DNA of 64,000 bases. Origin: Fluviicola sp. (GTDB lineage Bacteria > Bacteroidota > Bacteroidia > Flavobacteriales_D > Crocinitomicaceae). The stretch spans positions 124,001 through 188,000 of the forward strand of contig NZ_JAQSWB010000004.1 in NCBI RefSeq assembly GCF_029266855.1. Reading direction: 5' to 3'. The translations under genes and the position numbers were made by a program. How positions within the stretch are numbered: position 1 is the first letter of the stretch; each line of letters starts with the position of its first letter. Below are positions 52,481 through 62,751 of this stretch, piece after piece. The notes below the pieces were generated by a model. It ran no database searches. It was not told the origin of the DNA and worked only from the letters and a program-made list of their open reading frames with translations.

Positions 52481-53524
52481 CTATCTGAATCCTTTTCTTC
52501 TTGTTTTAAATATCGCATTATTCAGATTCGTATAACTAATGGAAAACTCAAGGCTCCCCCCTTTATAGCCATATCTGAGTGCAGACAAGGTAATATCGTA
52601 CGATACTCCAAAATGGAATCCTCTCCAATCAACCTGCATAGTAGGCGAAACAGCATCCTTCAGCCTGGTATAAACTCCCAGACCAATAAAGGCATCCTGG
52701 TTCAAACCGGTAATTTTACCACCATCCGTGAAACGTCTTCTCAAAATCAGTCCTAAAATGGATTCATAGTGACCACCCTGGATGAATTGTGCAAATTGTG
52801 CATCAAATGCCATTTTGGTGCCTGGAATATCCATTGAATATTTCACCATCCCTACATATTTTCGTGCGAGTTGTTCCTGAGATCCTGACCGGTAGCGCAA
52901 TGCAGGAGCATTCAAGTGATAGCCTGCGAAGCCTACCTGGAATTTCATATCATTATTTCGCGCGAAGGTACTTTGCCCACCATCGAACTGATAGAAAACC
53001 CCTGCAGAGGCATCCAAATACATAAACGAACTTAAACTACCTGTTTCTCCGCTAACAATAGTCGGATCGTATGCTCCGTTCCCGTTCCACTGGGAATCAT
53101 AAATCAATCGCGACATATTTCCCGAGCGGTTTCCGACACCGCCCTGGATTCCAAGAGACAGTTGGCTGCCGTTTCCAACCGGAAGAATCCCAGAAACTGT
53201 AACTGATCCGGTTTGTAATCCATATCCGGAACTTCCGGCAACATCATTATAAAACTGAACACCCACTCCAAGATGTGCCTTCGGTTTTCTGTCGTTTTTG
53301 AAAAAATTGGCATCTGCAGCCAATCCTGTTGTCATGTATGTTGTGCCACCACCCAGCCACTGATTTCTATGTTGAATCGCAATTCTTTCCCAACCATCAT
53401 AAACTCCGACTGCTCCCGGATTGAGCAGATTCGGAGATTGAAGTATTTGAGTTACATGAAAATCCTGGGCACTTGCTGACAAAGTTGTCAGAAATACAAG
53501 TGCCGTTAAAGTCCCTCTCTTCAT
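52481..53524 (-). CDS. PorP/SprF family T9SS outer-membrane protein
   Basis: 347 residues. Signal peptide (LSASAQ), then the family's start QDFHVTQILQSPNLLNPGAVGVYDGWERIAIQHRNQW and later barrel strands such as HFGVSYDITLSALRYGYKGGSLEFSISY. PorP/SprF proteins assist outer-membrane export or anchoring of type B cargo of the type IX system. Here the gene follows, 2 bp later, a cargo with a type B tail, the classic pairing seen with SprB and SprF. Confidence 0.92.
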   Translation of the reverse strand: MKRGTLTALVFLTTLSASAQDFHVTQILQSPNLLNPGAVGVYDGWERIAIQHRNQWLGGGTTYMTTGLAADANFFKNDRKPKAHLGVGVQFYNDVAGSSGYGLQTGSVTVSGILPVGNGSQLSLGIQGGVGNRSGNMSRLIYDSQWNGNGAYDPTIVSGETGSLSSFMYLDASAGVFYQFDGGQSTFARNNDMKFQVGFAGYHLNAPALRYRSGSQEQLARKYVGMVKYSMDIPGTKMAFDAQFAQFIQGGHYESILGLILRRRFTDGGKITGLNQDAFIGLGVYTRLKDAVSPTMQVDWRGFHFGVSYDITLSALRYGYKGGSLEFSISYTNLNNAIFKTRRKGFR

Positions 53525-53526
53525 GA

Positions 53527-56500
53527 TTATCTTGTTACAGTGATGTTACCGGTATACTTTTCTTTTCTGCCATCCGTGAAAGTCACATCGGCCTGATAAG
53601 CATATACACCTGTATTAATTTTTACGCCATTGAAGATTCCGTCCCATTTGAAATTTACATCGGAGCTAACAACCATTCGATTCCCCCAACGGTCATAAAC
53701 ATACCAGGTAAATGAAAGAACATCTCTTCCTATTCTTGGAGCCAAATAATCGTTTAAGCCATCTCCATTCGGAGAGAAAGCTGTTGGCATATGGAATCCA
53801 AGGAAGCAGTTTTCTCCTACCGGATTCGGATCACATGAATCAAGCGGATCTGTTCCGTTCGCTACCTCATCTCCATCGTTGATTCCATCATCATCTGTAT
53901 CCGGATTATTCGGATCGGTTCCATATTGAGCCTCAGAACCATCCAGGATACCATCGCCATCCGTATCGATATTACACTGTGGTGTTGCATTCGGCGGATC
54001 ACAAGGATCCAATGGATTCGTACCATTTGTTATCTCATCACCATCATTAATTCCGTCTCCATCCGTATCCGGATTTGTAGGATTGGTACCTGCAGTTGTT
54101 TCTTCAGCATTTGTAAGTCCGTCACCATCCTGATCACAAGGTCCGGCATTTGGATTTGGAATACACGGATCCGTATTTGCAGGGTCAGTTTCATCATTCA
54201 CTCCGTCACCATCCACATCAGCAGTACTTGACTCCAATCCGTCTATGATTCCGTCGCCATCAGTATCTAAAGGATTAGATGGGTCAGGACCTATTTCAGG
54301 ACAATCACCTTCTCCATCTCCATCAGTATCCGGGTTATTGGGATCGGTTCCAGCAGTAACTTCGTCGGTATTTGTACAGCCGTCACCATCAAGGTCCGGA
54401 TTATCTGCAATAAACACAGCTGTGATTGTCACAGGTGCAACAATATCCATAGAGTTAGTATCCTGGGCTACAGGAGCAGTTAATGTGTTCGCTGTATGTT
54501 CCCAATGCGAGAATACAAAACCGGTTAATGGCCGTGCTATTAAATTGGTTTGAATTCCTCCGAAATAATTAGCAGACCACGGATATGTAGGTGCCCAAAT
54601 TGAGTTTACTTTTACCTCTCCGGAAAGAGCAGGACTAACCGTCACAACAATTGCATTCGGGCCGGTTACCTCGTAACAATCTGTCATTCCCTGATTCAAG
54701 GCAGTACATCTCAAATTTATAAAATCTCTCATCGCCTGCACATTGGTTTGCCAACCTGCAACAGATCCGCCCCATTTCGCACAATGCTGTGTCATTTCAG
54801 GTGCAATTTGATTGACCATACTGTCAAGCAGGTTAATCATATATGGACAAGAGAAGTGCGTGTTCACCAAATCAATGTATCTGGAAATGTAATATTGCTC
54901 AACAAGCGGGTTTTCATCGATTAGTTTTTCCAGGATGTCGGTATGACCTTGTCCGCCAGGGTTCGGAAGATTCTCCACATTACACGGGTCTGCATTTGCG
55001 GAAGGATCCGGAATCCCGGTAAAGTTTATATAATGTCCGAAACATGCATCCATATCCCATAGCGTATAGCGCCATTTTTTCTTGTCGCCATTCGGATCCA
55101 TTCCACGCCACCAACCCGTATTCCAGTTTAACCAGTCCTGGCTAACGATATAAGAGTTCAGTACGAAATAGTCTACCAGAGACTCCCAATTCAGTAAGCT
55201 GTCTACATAATTGAAATTGGCAGCAACACCCATATTGTTTGTGTTGATATAATTTCTCAATGCATTCCAGCTAGGCTGTGCGTTCGGAGCTCCGAATTCT
55301 TCCCAGGTTCCTCCCCAGGTTTTCAGGTATTGCAGGTTAAATTTATCCTGATTATAGTAATGTTTCGTATAATCTGCATCATCTACCTTTTCACGAAGCT
55401 CGTACACTCCCCAATACTGGCCATTTAAATAAACCACACAAGGTCTCCAGGTACGTTCGTCCAGTTTCAGATCTGCACGTTGAGATAAGGTATGTACAAA
55501 AGCATCTCGGATATGTGCTCCTCCATTTTCAAAGGGATAATTATCACTTGCAGCAGGTTTTAGAATCAATCGCTGAAATTTATCACGGTTCACCGATGGA
55601 AATATCTGATGTTCAAATTCATGTTCGTAACCGTATTGGTCACGCATTATAAAATCAAAACCTCTTTGAGGATATGCCCAGGAATCGTTACCGTGCTTGT
55701 TAAACTGCCCTTCACCTTTCCCGATAAAAGACTCATCAGCTTCCCACAATTCAAAAAATCCCTGAGGTTCGATTTGACTTCCTGCCAAAAGTGTTGCTAC
55801 TGAATTAGATCCTGCACCAGCAATGGATACAACCGGAACCGTATGATTCACATTAATGAAATAAGTTCCCGACATGGTAAAACTCGGTTGATCTGTGGAG
55901 AAAGCTTTTGCACGTAAAACGCTGGTAGCACTTATTGAAACCGGACCGGAATATAAAGTAGATGCTGCCGTAGGCTCAGATCCATCCGTTGTATAACGAA
56001 TCGTTGCAGAACCCATAGGACAGGTTATTGTAATGTTTTGAGTTGTGGTATAAAATCCTGGTGCAACACTGAATACAGGAGTTGGAGTATAAAAATTGAT
56101 ACCTCCTGCATTAGCTGCCCCGGGAGTTGGAGTAAGGAAAAGTCTCCACGTTGCTGCTCCGTTTGTTTGACGACCAATTGAATGGTTTTGTTTCGTCATC
56201 TGTGTAAATTCAATAAAATCTATTGTTGTACCACCCGGACTTGTTAAAATAAACCACTCGTTAGAAGTTTGAGCCAGGTTAAAATCAGGATGTAACTGAC
56301 CTCCGGAAGTTACTCCCCGTCCGCTACAGTAAACCATCAGGTAGCCGTTGGCAGGAATTGATCCGGAAGGAACTTGCCACTTTTGCGGATTATTGTCATC
56401 ATCTGACAAATAATATCCTGTAAGATCCACCGCTGCAGCGCCGGTATTGTATAATTCGATCCAATCCTCGCGTTCACCGAATGCATCGGTTGGACCATTG

Positions 56501-56607
56501 ATATTGGAACAGGAATATTCATTGATTACGACCTGAGAATTTGCTGTGCCTGACAGCAAAATAAATAAGAGGAAACAAGTCGTTTTAAAGAGAGGTAACA
56601 ATTTCAT
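53527..56607 (-). CDS. CotH-kinase/lamin-tail surface protein with T9SS type B domain
   Basis: 1026 residues. Order: signal peptide; lamin-tail domain (about 25-140; [34 protein letters not shown]); chitobiase-like beta-sandwich (about 175-250; [21 protein letters not shown]); CotH kinase-like domain (about 260-620; [31 protein letters not shown]); beta-sandwich with VFSHWEH (about 650-735); calcium-binding thrombospondin type 3 repeats (about 740-915; [12 protein letters not shown]); gliding-type C terminus (about 930-1026; [22 protein letters not shown]). It is the T9SS type B cargo of the PorP/SprF gene next to it. Function probably adhesion or spore-coat-like assembly. Confidence 0.9.
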   Translation of the reverse strand: MKLLPLFKTTCFLLFILLSGTANSQVVINEYSCSNINGPTDAFGEREDWIELYNTGAAAVDLTGYYLSDDDNNPQKWQVPSGSIPANGYLMVYCSGRGVTSGGQLHPDFNLAQTSNEWFILTSPGGTTIDFIEFTQMTKQNHSIGRQTNGAATWRLFLTPTPGAANAGGINFYTPTPVFSVAPGFYTTTQNITITCPMGSATIRYTTDGSEPTAASTLYSGPVSISATSVLRAKAFSTDQPSFTMSGTYFINVNHTVPVVSIAGAGSNSVATLLAGSQIEPQGFFELWEADESFIGKGEGQFNKHGNDSWAYPQRGFDFIMRDQYGYEHEFEHQIFPSVNRDKFQRLILKPAASDNYPFENGGAHIRDAFVHTLSQRADLKLDERTWRPCVVYLNGQYWGVYELREKVDDADYTKHYYNQDKFNLQYLKTWGGTWEEFGAPNAQPSWNALRNYINTNNMGVAANFNYVDSLLNWESLVDYFVLNSYIVSQDWLNWNTGWWRGMDPNGDKKKWRYTLWDMDACFGHYINFTGIPDPSANADPCNVENLPNPGGQGHTDILEKLIDENPLVEQYYISRYIDLVNTHFSCPYMINLLDSMVNQIAPEMTQHCAKWGGSVAGWQTNVQAMRDFINLRCTALNQGMTDCYEVTGPNAIVVTVSPALSGEVKVNSIWAPTYPWSANYFGGIQTNLIARPLTGFVFSHWEHTANTLTAPVAQDTNSMDIVAPVTITAVFIADNPDLDGDGCTNTDEVTAGTDPNNPDTDGDGEGDCPEIGPDPSNPLDTDGDGIIDGLESSTADVDGDGVNDETDPANTDPCIPNPNAGPCDQDGDGLTNAEETTAGTNPTNPDTDGDGINDGDEITNGTNPLDPCDPPNATPQCNIDTDGDGILDGSEAQYGTDPNNPDTDDDGINDGDEVANGTDPLDSCDPNPVGENCFLGFHMPTAFSPNGDGLNDYLAPRIGRDVLSFTWYVYDRWGNRMVVSSDVNFKWDGIFNGVKINTGVYAYQADVTFTDGRKEKYTGNITVTR

Positions 56608-56789
56608 GTGTAGTTTTCATTTAAAGAGTGTATAATTTTACGAATCTTTTCTGTTATAATCCAAACACTAGACGTAATTTTTCACGAAAAGTGGCGGAAA
56701 AGTTCTTTTTTATTTTGTAATTCCTTATTACATAAGTATTATTTGATTAAAATTCTCTTAATATTGCGTGTTCTATATAAACCAGAATA

Positions 56790-57215
56790 ATGAAAAAACT
56801 AATTTTTGGAATTGTCATTCTCTCCGCAATTTCAGCATGTAAAAAAGTAGAAGGCGACGGTGGTCGCGCATCAATCAGTGGAAATGTAACTGTTAATGAA
56901 CGCCTGTATATCAATGGCTTGTGTGTCGATACAGTCACTTATTCCGGTGCCGCAGAAGATTTGTATATAATTTACGGTGACGGTGATGTAATGTACGATG
57001 ATAAGATCGAGGTTTCTTACGACGGCTCATTCAAGTTTGAGTTTTTACAACCGGGAACCTATACCATTTTCGGATACAGCAAGATTTTTCATCCCGGGAA
57101 TAATATTCCGAATAACGACGACGATTACAACACGATGGAAGTTGTGAGTAAAACAGTAACTATCGGCAAAAAGGAAAATGCGGATATCGGAACTATTACG
57201 CTAATCAAAAACTAA
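56790..57215 (+). CDS. Small lipoprotein with carboxypeptidase-like fold
   Basis: 141 residues, lipobox LSAISAC (cysteine at about 16). The mature part starts with an acidic stretch and then a carboxypeptidase-regulatory-like beta-sandwich (GRASISGNVTVNERLYINGL, GSFKFEFLQPGTYTIFGYSK). Its stop is directly followed by the ATG of the DUF2490 gene, so the two form a unit. Function unknown; likely in the outer-membrane periplasmic face or the surface. Confidence 0.78.
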   Translation: MKKLIFGIVILSAISACKKVEGDGGRASISGNVTVNERLYINGLCVDTVTYSGAAEDLYIIYGDGDVMYDDKIEVSYDGSFKFEFLQPGTYTIFGYSKIFHPGNNIPNNDDDYNTMEVVSKTVTIGKKENADIGTITLIKN

Positions 57216-57944
57216 ATGAAGTCCTTATTTATTGCTGCCCTTTTCCTTACGCCTTGTTTCATGGCGTGGAACCAGAGCACGAGAGGTCAGTTTTGGTTTA
57301 GTGCGGGTGTAAAACGCGAGATTAAATACAATCTGGAAGCTAATTTAAATACAAATGTACGGCTGAATAATTACGGTCAGCTAGCTACTCTTTACCAGGA
57401 GGCAAGTTTAAAGTACACGAAACTGGATTGGTTAAGACCTTCCATTGAATACCGGATTATTACCGATTACGATGAACGCAGAAATTACGACAATAGCCAT
57501 CGTTTGAATTTCAATGCTGATTTCCGCCATAAAGTGAAGCAACTCAAATTCGGTGCCCGTTTGCGCTATCAGATGTATATTGGCGGATATGCTACTACCG
57601 GGGGAGATCTGGATCCTGCTTTTCGAATCAAACCTCATATTGAGTGGGATAAACCGAAATCAAAAATAACTCCTGAAGCTTCCGTAGAATTTTTCTATAA
57701 CCCGAATAACGGGCCTTTCGGACACACCTGGAACCGCGTTCGTTACGGATTAACCCTGAACTTCAATTTACCGGGGTCAAATGACCTGGGCTTAACCTAT
57801 TATTACGGACAAAAGTTCAATACCAAGAATAACTACAACGAACACATTCTTTCTTTGGAATATACTTTTGAATGGAAAAAGGCAAAGAAGAAGAAAAAGA
57901 AAGATGACGACGAACTGGAGGAAGATATTGAGTATCCGAAATAA
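57216..57944 (+). CDS. DUF2490 family outer-membrane protein
   Basis: 242 residues. Signal peptide, then barrel strands (QFWFSAGVKREIKYNLEANL, LRPSIEYRIITDYDERRNYD, KQLKFGARLRYQMYI, HILSLEYTFEWKK), matching DUF2490. The C-terminal tail is a lysine run (KKAKKKKKKDDDELEEDIEY), unusual after the last beta strand. Coupled to the preceding lipoprotein. Function unknown. Confidence 0.8.
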   Translation: MKSLFIAALFLTPCFMAWNQSTRGQFWFSAGVKREIKYNLEANLNTNVRLNNYGQLATLYQEASLKYTKLDWLRPSIEYRIITDYDERRNYDNSHRLNFNADFRHKVKQLKFGARLRYQMYIGGYATTGGDLDPAFRIKPHIEWDKPKSKITPEASVEFFYNPNNGPFGHTWNRVRYGLTLNFNLPGSNDLGLTYYYGQKFNTKNNYNEHILSLEYTFEWKKAKKKKKKDDDELEEDIEYPK

Positions 57945-57953
57945 TAAACAAGT

Positions 57954-58036
57954 TTAAAAGCTTAAAGGGTTCAAAAAGTTCAAGTAACTTGTTTTTAAGG
58001 AAATGATACTTTGAACATTTGAACTCTTCTGCTTTT
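57954..58036. repeat. Inverted repeat between DUF2490 gene and rodA
   Basis: Arms GGTTCAAAAAGTTCAAGTA and the near-exact inverse TACTTTGAACATTTGAACTC. Periodic arms like those of the other long inverted repeats in the window. Confidence 0.6.
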
Positions 58037-58043
58037 TGATTTT

Positions 58044-59441
58044 TTAGAAAAGCACGTCTCTGCGCTGGCTGTCCAACTTCAATAAGATAAACAGGAGCAT
58101 TGAGAAAGACATCAAAGAAGATCCTCCGTAGCTAAAGAATGGCAGTGGAATTCCAATTACGGGGGCCAAACCTATATTCATCCCGATATTGACTGCAAAG
58201 TGGTAGAAGACGATCATCGCCACACAGTAGGCATATACCCGGTTAAAAGTGGAACGCTGACGTTCGGCTATCACAATGATCCGGAACAACATCCCCATAA
58301 AGAGGCCAACAATTACCAAACTTCCCATGAAACCCCATTCTTCTGCCAACGGACAAAAAATAAAATCCGTTTCGCTTTCAGGAACATGATTTGAACGAAC
58401 ACTGGCCACACTCGCTTTTTTATATCCTTTTCCGAAGAGTCCGCCGGAACCAACTGCAGCCATAGCCCTGTTGCGATTATAATCCTTCCCGTCATCGTCT
58501 TTACGCAAACCGAGAACCAATTCGATCCGGTCCTTTTGGTGAGGAGCTAAGCTGGAAAAAGAAAAGTTGACTGTGGTTGAAACCGCAACTGATAAAAACC
58601 AACCTGTAACGATGATTAGAAGAACCCTTCTCTGATCACGACGAGATGAGATCCAACGCAAAATTAAATATGCGATTAGTGCAATTAAGGTAATAACAGT
58701 AATGACACCATAAAAACCGGGGATCAAAACTCCGCGCATGAAGGTGAATTCATATTTGTTCCCGCTCATCAAAAGTGTTACGATGGAAAGAAATACGACA
58801 TAGAATAAAATCGGAATGAAGTGGCTTCCAACCCATGTTTCCTTAAAGCGAACTCCCGGAATTGCATTGACTAATTTCAATACCAGGGGATCAAAAGTAA
58901 TTCCTTCACGGTACAGGACGAAGAAAAAGGAAGTAAACACAACAAATGTTCCCGCATCCGGCTGAAGCAAGATCATAACCATCGGCACCATAACTATTGC
59001 CAGGGCTATAAATACTGTCTGCACATTTTGGTTCTTTACATTAACCGTTGAAATGTAACGTGAGAGAACAATTGCAGTTCCAATCTTCATAAACTCGGCG
59101 GGCTGAATTCCCATGGTTCCGATTCCAAGCCAGGCCCGTGCACCATTGATCGGTGGTGTGAAGAGAACCACAACCAGCAGGGAAAAACAAAAGAGGTAAA
59201 TAGGTATGGCAAATTTTCTATAGATATCCGAATCGATCAGGAAAACAAGGAACCCAAGGAAAATAGATATTCCCACCCACATAATCTGCTTTCCGTATTT
59301 CTGGGAAAAATCAAAAATATTGGGATGATCCGGATCATATGCAGCAGAGTAAACATTGGCAATCCCCATACCCAGCATAATGACTACAATTGAAAGTAAC
59401 CACCAGTCTACATGCTGTGTCAGTGAATCGTCTCTTCTCAT
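58044..59441 (-). CDS. rodA: Peptidoglycan glycosyltransferase RodA
   Basis: 465 residues of the SEDS family, about ten transmembrane helices. Polymerises glycan strands in lateral wall synthesis with PBP2. Visible: WLGIGTMGIQPAEFMKIGTA (about residue 106-125), VMILLQPDAGTFVVF with the catalytic-region aspartate, and the end IGMNIGLAPVIGIPLPFFSYGGSSLMSFS. A loop of about 60 residues in the middle (DRIELVLGLRKDDDGKDYN) is usual for Bacteroidota RodA. Its ATG directly follows the mrdA stop. Confidence 0.96.
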   Translation of the reverse strand: MRRDDSLTQHVDWWLLSIVVIMLGMGIANVYSAAYDPDHPNIFDFSQKYGKQIMWVGISIFLGFLVFLIDSDIYRKFAIPIYLFCFSLLVVVLFTPPINGARAWLGIGTMGIQPAEFMKIGTAIVLSRYISTVNVKNQNVQTVFIALAIVMVPMVMILLQPDAGTFVVFTSFFFVLYREGITFDPLVLKLVNAIPGVRFKETWVGSHFIPILFYVVFLSIVTLLMSGNKYEFTFMRGVLIPGFYGVITVITLIALIAYLILRWISSRRDQRRVLLIIVTGWFLSVAVSTTVNFSFSSLAPHQKDRIELVLGLRKDDDGKDYNRNRAMAAVGSGGLFGKGYKKASVASVRSNHVPESETDFIFCPLAEEWGFMGSLVIVGLFMGMLFRIIVIAERQRSTFNRVYAYCVAMIVFYHFAVNIGMNIGLAPVIGIPLPFFSYGGSSLMSFSMLLFILLKLDSQRRDVLF

Positions 59442-61322
59442 TTATTTTTTTTTCATAGGCCTTGCCTTCACATTCAATAGATTCGCTGAAACAATCATTT
59501 GCTCTTTGGCCTTGTCCTTCACTTTTCTATGAATGTATTTATCGATCATCAAACCTGCGGTAGGAGCAGCCCAAACCCCTCCGAATCCGGCATTTTCAAT
59601 AAACACGGCAATTGCAATTTTCGGATTTTCCATCGGGGCAAATGCAAGAAACACCGAGTGATCTTCCCCATGCGGATTCTGTGCCGTACCTGTTTTTCCG
59701 CAAACGGTCACTCCTTCTACAACAGCGCGTTTTCCGGTTCCTCCAGGTTCGTAACATACCCTTCTCATTCCTTCAATGATCGGCTCAAAATTTTGGGAAT
59801 CGATCTTTGTTTTATGCACGACTTTAAATTGAGGAAGCGGACCTTTGTTTCCGATCGACCGCACAAAATGAGGTGTGTAATACCATCCTTTATTTGCAAT
59901 GATTGCAGCAATATTCGCCATTTGAAGCGGTGTCACTTTCACTTCCCCTTGTCCGATTGAAATGGAACGAATGGTAGAAAAAGCCCATGTATTATGTCCG
60001 TACCACTTATCGTAATAGGCGGAATTAGGGATCAAGCCCGATCGCATTCCGGTAACATCCGTTTCAAACTCGCTTCCCAGTCCAAAACTCATGATGTAAT
60101 CATACCAAATATTCAAGCCGAGCTCAGCGTCCGCAAAAATAGATCTCTTTTTCCCCTGCTGGATGATCCGTCTCATGACATAGTAAAAATAAGGATTACA
60201 GGAGTTTTTAATTCCGTCCGGCAAGTTGTTGGCATTCGGGTGATTGTGACAGCCCACCATCGATTTCGTACAAGGAAACCCTGATTCCGGGGTAATAACA
60301 CCTTCCTGCAAACCAATTAATGATTGCAACAATTTAAAAATGGATCCCGGCGGATATTCCGCAGCCAAGGGTCGCGGATACAGTGGTTTTCCTTCGTCAA
60401 GCAATAACTTGGGATAATTTTTCCCGATGTTTCTTCTTCCGACCAAAATGTTCGGGTCAAAACTTGGTGCAGAAACCAATGCCAGGATTTCACCCGTCTT
60501 TGGTTCAATTGCAACAATACATCCGCGCTTATTCTGCATCAGTTTTTCACCGTAAACCTGTAACTGGATATCCAATCCCAAATGCAAAGCCGGACCTTGT
60601 TCCGCCAAAGTATCGTACTTCCCGCCGGCATAAGATTCGATCGCATTGTTCAAGGCAGAAGTTACAATGTACTTGATTCCCTTCTGACCTCTTAATTGCT
60701 TTTCGTAGTACCGCTCAATTCCCGCCCTTCCGATCTGGTCACCCGGACGATAAAAACGGTCTTCTTCGATTTCTTCCTTGGAAACCTCATTGAGGTAACC
60801 GAATATGTTTGCACCTCCCGAATACGGGTAACTTCTCATCGATGTAAGATCCTCATAGAATCCGGGAAATTTTTCCAGGTGAGGAGCAATGCGGGTAATT
60901 TCATCAATAGTCAATTCTTTAATGAAGGGATACGGACGTTGTTTCTGATAATTTGCTTGTAATTTACCGGTATTCGGATTCCGGTATTTTCCTTCACCTT
61001 TTTTTATCTGGTAGAAACGGTCCTTGACCTCCTGTTTAGTCCATCCGACAAGTTTTGCAAATGCAACAGTATCGAAATCGTGGATGTCTTCTTCCTTCAT
61101 CATCAAGTTGTAGTAACTTCTGTTGGTTACCACTTTCTTGTTGTGCCTGTCGAAAACAATCCCTCTCGGAGGTGTAATTTCTTTTCTCTTTTCTGCAATT
61201 TCCTGTGCTCTTAGTTTCCAGGAATCATCAACCACCTGCATGAAGAATAGACGGATCAGGTAAATTGACCCAACCAGTATAAAAAATACCAGGATGACAT
61301 ATTTCCTTCCGTCCAGATTCAT
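59442..61322 (-). CDS. mrdA: Penicillin-binding protein 2
   Basis: 626 residues, elongation-specific transpeptidase. N-terminal membrane helix (YVILVFFILVGSIYLIRLFF), PBP dimer/pedestal domain, and the transpeptidase with SxxK in PPGSIFKLL (about residue 325), SxN as SCNPYFY, and KTG in VCGKTGTAQNPHG (about 548). Works with RodA, whose gene follows with no gap. Overlaps mreD by 4 bp. Confidence 0.96.
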   Translation of the reverse strand: MNLDGRKYVILVFFILVGSIYLIRLFFMQVVDDSWKLRAQEIAEKRKEITPPRGIVFDRHNKKVVTNRSYYNLMMKEEDIHDFDTVAFAKLVGWTKQEVKDRFYQIKKGEGKYRNPNTGKLQANYQKQRPYPFIKELTIDEITRIAPHLEKFPGFYEDLTSMRSYPYSGGANIFGYLNEVSKEEIEEDRFYRPGDQIGRAGIERYYEKQLRGQKGIKYIVTSALNNAIESYAGGKYDTLAEQGPALHLGLDIQLQVYGEKLMQNKRGCIVAIEPKTGEILALVSAPSFDPNILVGRRNIGKNYPKLLLDEGKPLYPRPLAAEYPPGSIFKLLQSLIGLQEGVITPESGFPCTKSMVGCHNHPNANNLPDGIKNSCNPYFYYVMRRIIQQGKKRSIFADAELGLNIWYDYIMSFGLGSEFETDVTGMRSGLIPNSAYYDKWYGHNTWAFSTIRSISIGQGEVKVTPLQMANIAAIIANKGWYYTPHFVRSIGNKGPLPQFKVVHKTKIDSQNFEPIIEGMRRVCYEPGGTGKRAVVEGVTVCGKTGTAQNPHGEDHSVFLAFAPMENPKIAIAVFIENAGFGGVWAAPTAGLMIDKYIHRKVKDKAKEQMIVSANLLNVKARPMKKK

Positions 61323-61837
61323 CGTATTGCTTTTTTGTTAGAGATGAAGATAAATTGCACCAGCAAACTCAATAAAAAAGAGCTTGGAACACTTAATCCG
61401 ATTTTAAGCAAAATCCAGATAAACTCATTTAGTTTAAACGATTCTATCGAAAAGAACCAGGTATGATGAATCAGTAGTAATGTGCCGTATGAATAAAGGA
61501 ACCAGCGTCCGCCCATTGAGTAGACATTTACCGATTCCACGCTATCATAACCGTCTCTTGGTGATAGCCATTTAAAAATGATCGGTCTGAAAAAAGCCAT
61601 AACAACAGCACTCGACGCGTGAAGCCCGAATGTGTTGGAAAATGAATCAATCACTAATCCAAAAGCAAAACTGGTCAGCATAAGCGGTACCGTTCCCATC
61701 TGAAAAGGCAGCATAAAAATGAACAGGGGATAAATCATGGCATACAAGCCGAGACCCGGTTCCAGGTTGTTCAGAATCAGTACTTGAAACAGTACAAATA
61801 ATACGAAACGAGCGCTATTTAAAACAAAAATATTCAC
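61319..61837 (-). CDS. mreD: Rod shape-determining protein MreD
   Basis: 172 residues, GTG start directly after the mreC stop. Five to six transmembrane helices; the family is poorly conserved, identified by size, topology (FVLFVLFQVLILNNLEPG, YPLFIFMLPFQMGTVPLML) and place between mreC and mrdA. Couples MreB filaments to the synthase. The ends overlap mrdA by 4 bp. Confidence 0.9.
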   Translation of the reverse strand: MNIFVLNSARFVLFVLFQVLILNNLEPGLGLYAMIYPLFIFMLPFQMGTVPLMLTSFAFGLVIDSFSNTFGLHASSAVVMAFFRPIIFKWLSPRDGYDSVESVNVYSMGGRWFLYSYGTLLLIHHTWFFSIESFKLNEFIWILLKIGLSVPSSFLLSLLVQFIFISNKKAIR

Positions 61838-62686
61838 TTAAAAATCCTCCTCTTCTTTGTCCGGTGGAATTCTTCCTTCCAACTCTTTTAATTCATCAAG
61901 CATGACATTTTTGATCACGTAAACATGCTGAATGGTCCTGAAATCTTCTGCAATTCTAACCTGTAGGTCCCATAAAGGTTTTCCTTCGATGGATTTGCGT
62001 TTTGTAATAACCCCGACAGGAATTCCCTTCGGATAGATTCCGGATCCCCCGCGGGTAATTACTTTCGTGAATTTTTTAATGGAAATGTCGTTTGAGATTC
62101 CTGAAATCTGGCAAATCTTCGGGTTGATACCGTCCCATTTCAATAATCCGAAAGCACCGCCGTCACGCATACTTACATCCACGTTAATATTTTTGGAAAG
62201 AATGGTTTTAACCACTGAATAAGATTCCCCGACCAAGTGAACGATCCCGACAACACCTTTAGAGGATATAACCCCCCAGCCTTTCCGAATTCCATGATTT
62301 TTACCGATATCAATTGTCATGTAGTTATTGCGTTTATCATACGTGTTATTGATAACTGCAGCAGCCATGTACAAATATTGCTGACGATAATTCGTATCCT
62401 CTATCTGAATGAGTTCCCGGTCAATTTTATAGTTGGAAATCTTTAACTTTTCTCTAAGGCGCGCATTTTCCCACTCCAGCTTTCTGTTGGTTCCCTCCAG
62501 GTTGAAATGCTTGGTAAATGAATTTCTGACTTCAAAAAGTCCGCCATTGATTCTCGAAGCACTTGAAAAAACCTGAAGACGCGCAAAATCAGAGTATTGG
62601 ACATAGGCCGATAGTGCTACAATTTGCAGTAACACAAAGACCAAAAAGATCTGAAATCGTTTGAAAAAAGCAATCAGATTGCGCAT
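61838..62686 (-). CDS. mreC: Cell shape-determining protein MreC
   Basis: 282 residues: N-terminal transmembrane helix (FQIFLVFVLLQIVALSAYV), a coiled coil (about 60-85; LEGTNRKLEWENARLREKL), then the two six-stranded beta domains (GIRKGWGVISSKGVVGIVHLV, GGSGIYPKGIPVGVITKRK). It activates PBP2 and organises the elongasome in the periplasm. First gene of the mreC-mreD-mrdA-rodA unit here, without mreB in front. Confidence 0.94.
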   Translation of the reverse strand: MRNLIAFFKRFQIFLVFVLLQIVALSAYVQYSDFARLQVFSSASRINGGLFEVRNSFTKHFNLEGTNRKLEWENARLREKLKISNYKIDRELIQIEDTNYRQQYLYMAAAVINNTYDKRNNYMTIDIGKNHGIRKGWGVISSKGVVGIVHLVGESYSVVKTILSKNINVDVSMRDGGAFGLLKWDGINPKICQISGISNDISIKKFTKVITRGGSGIYPKGIPVGVITKRKSIEGKPLWDLQVRIAEDFRTIQHVYVIKNVMLDELKELEGRIPPDKEEEDF

Positions 62687-62751
62687 GTCACAAAATTAGT
62701 TAGATAAACGATTTTCCGAGAGATGAAATGAATTTTTATTTGACAATGTAA

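Noticed and set aside
53740-54420. Apparent DNA-level tandem repeats
   Set aside because: They are the coding sequence of thrombospondin type 3 calcium-binding repeats (D-x-D-G-D-G) in the CotH protein, not a separate repeat element.
53926-54553. Plus-strand ORFs of ~100 residues opposite the CotH gene
   Set aside because: Shadow frames of the repetitive TSP3 coding region, with biased I/R or S/P composition.
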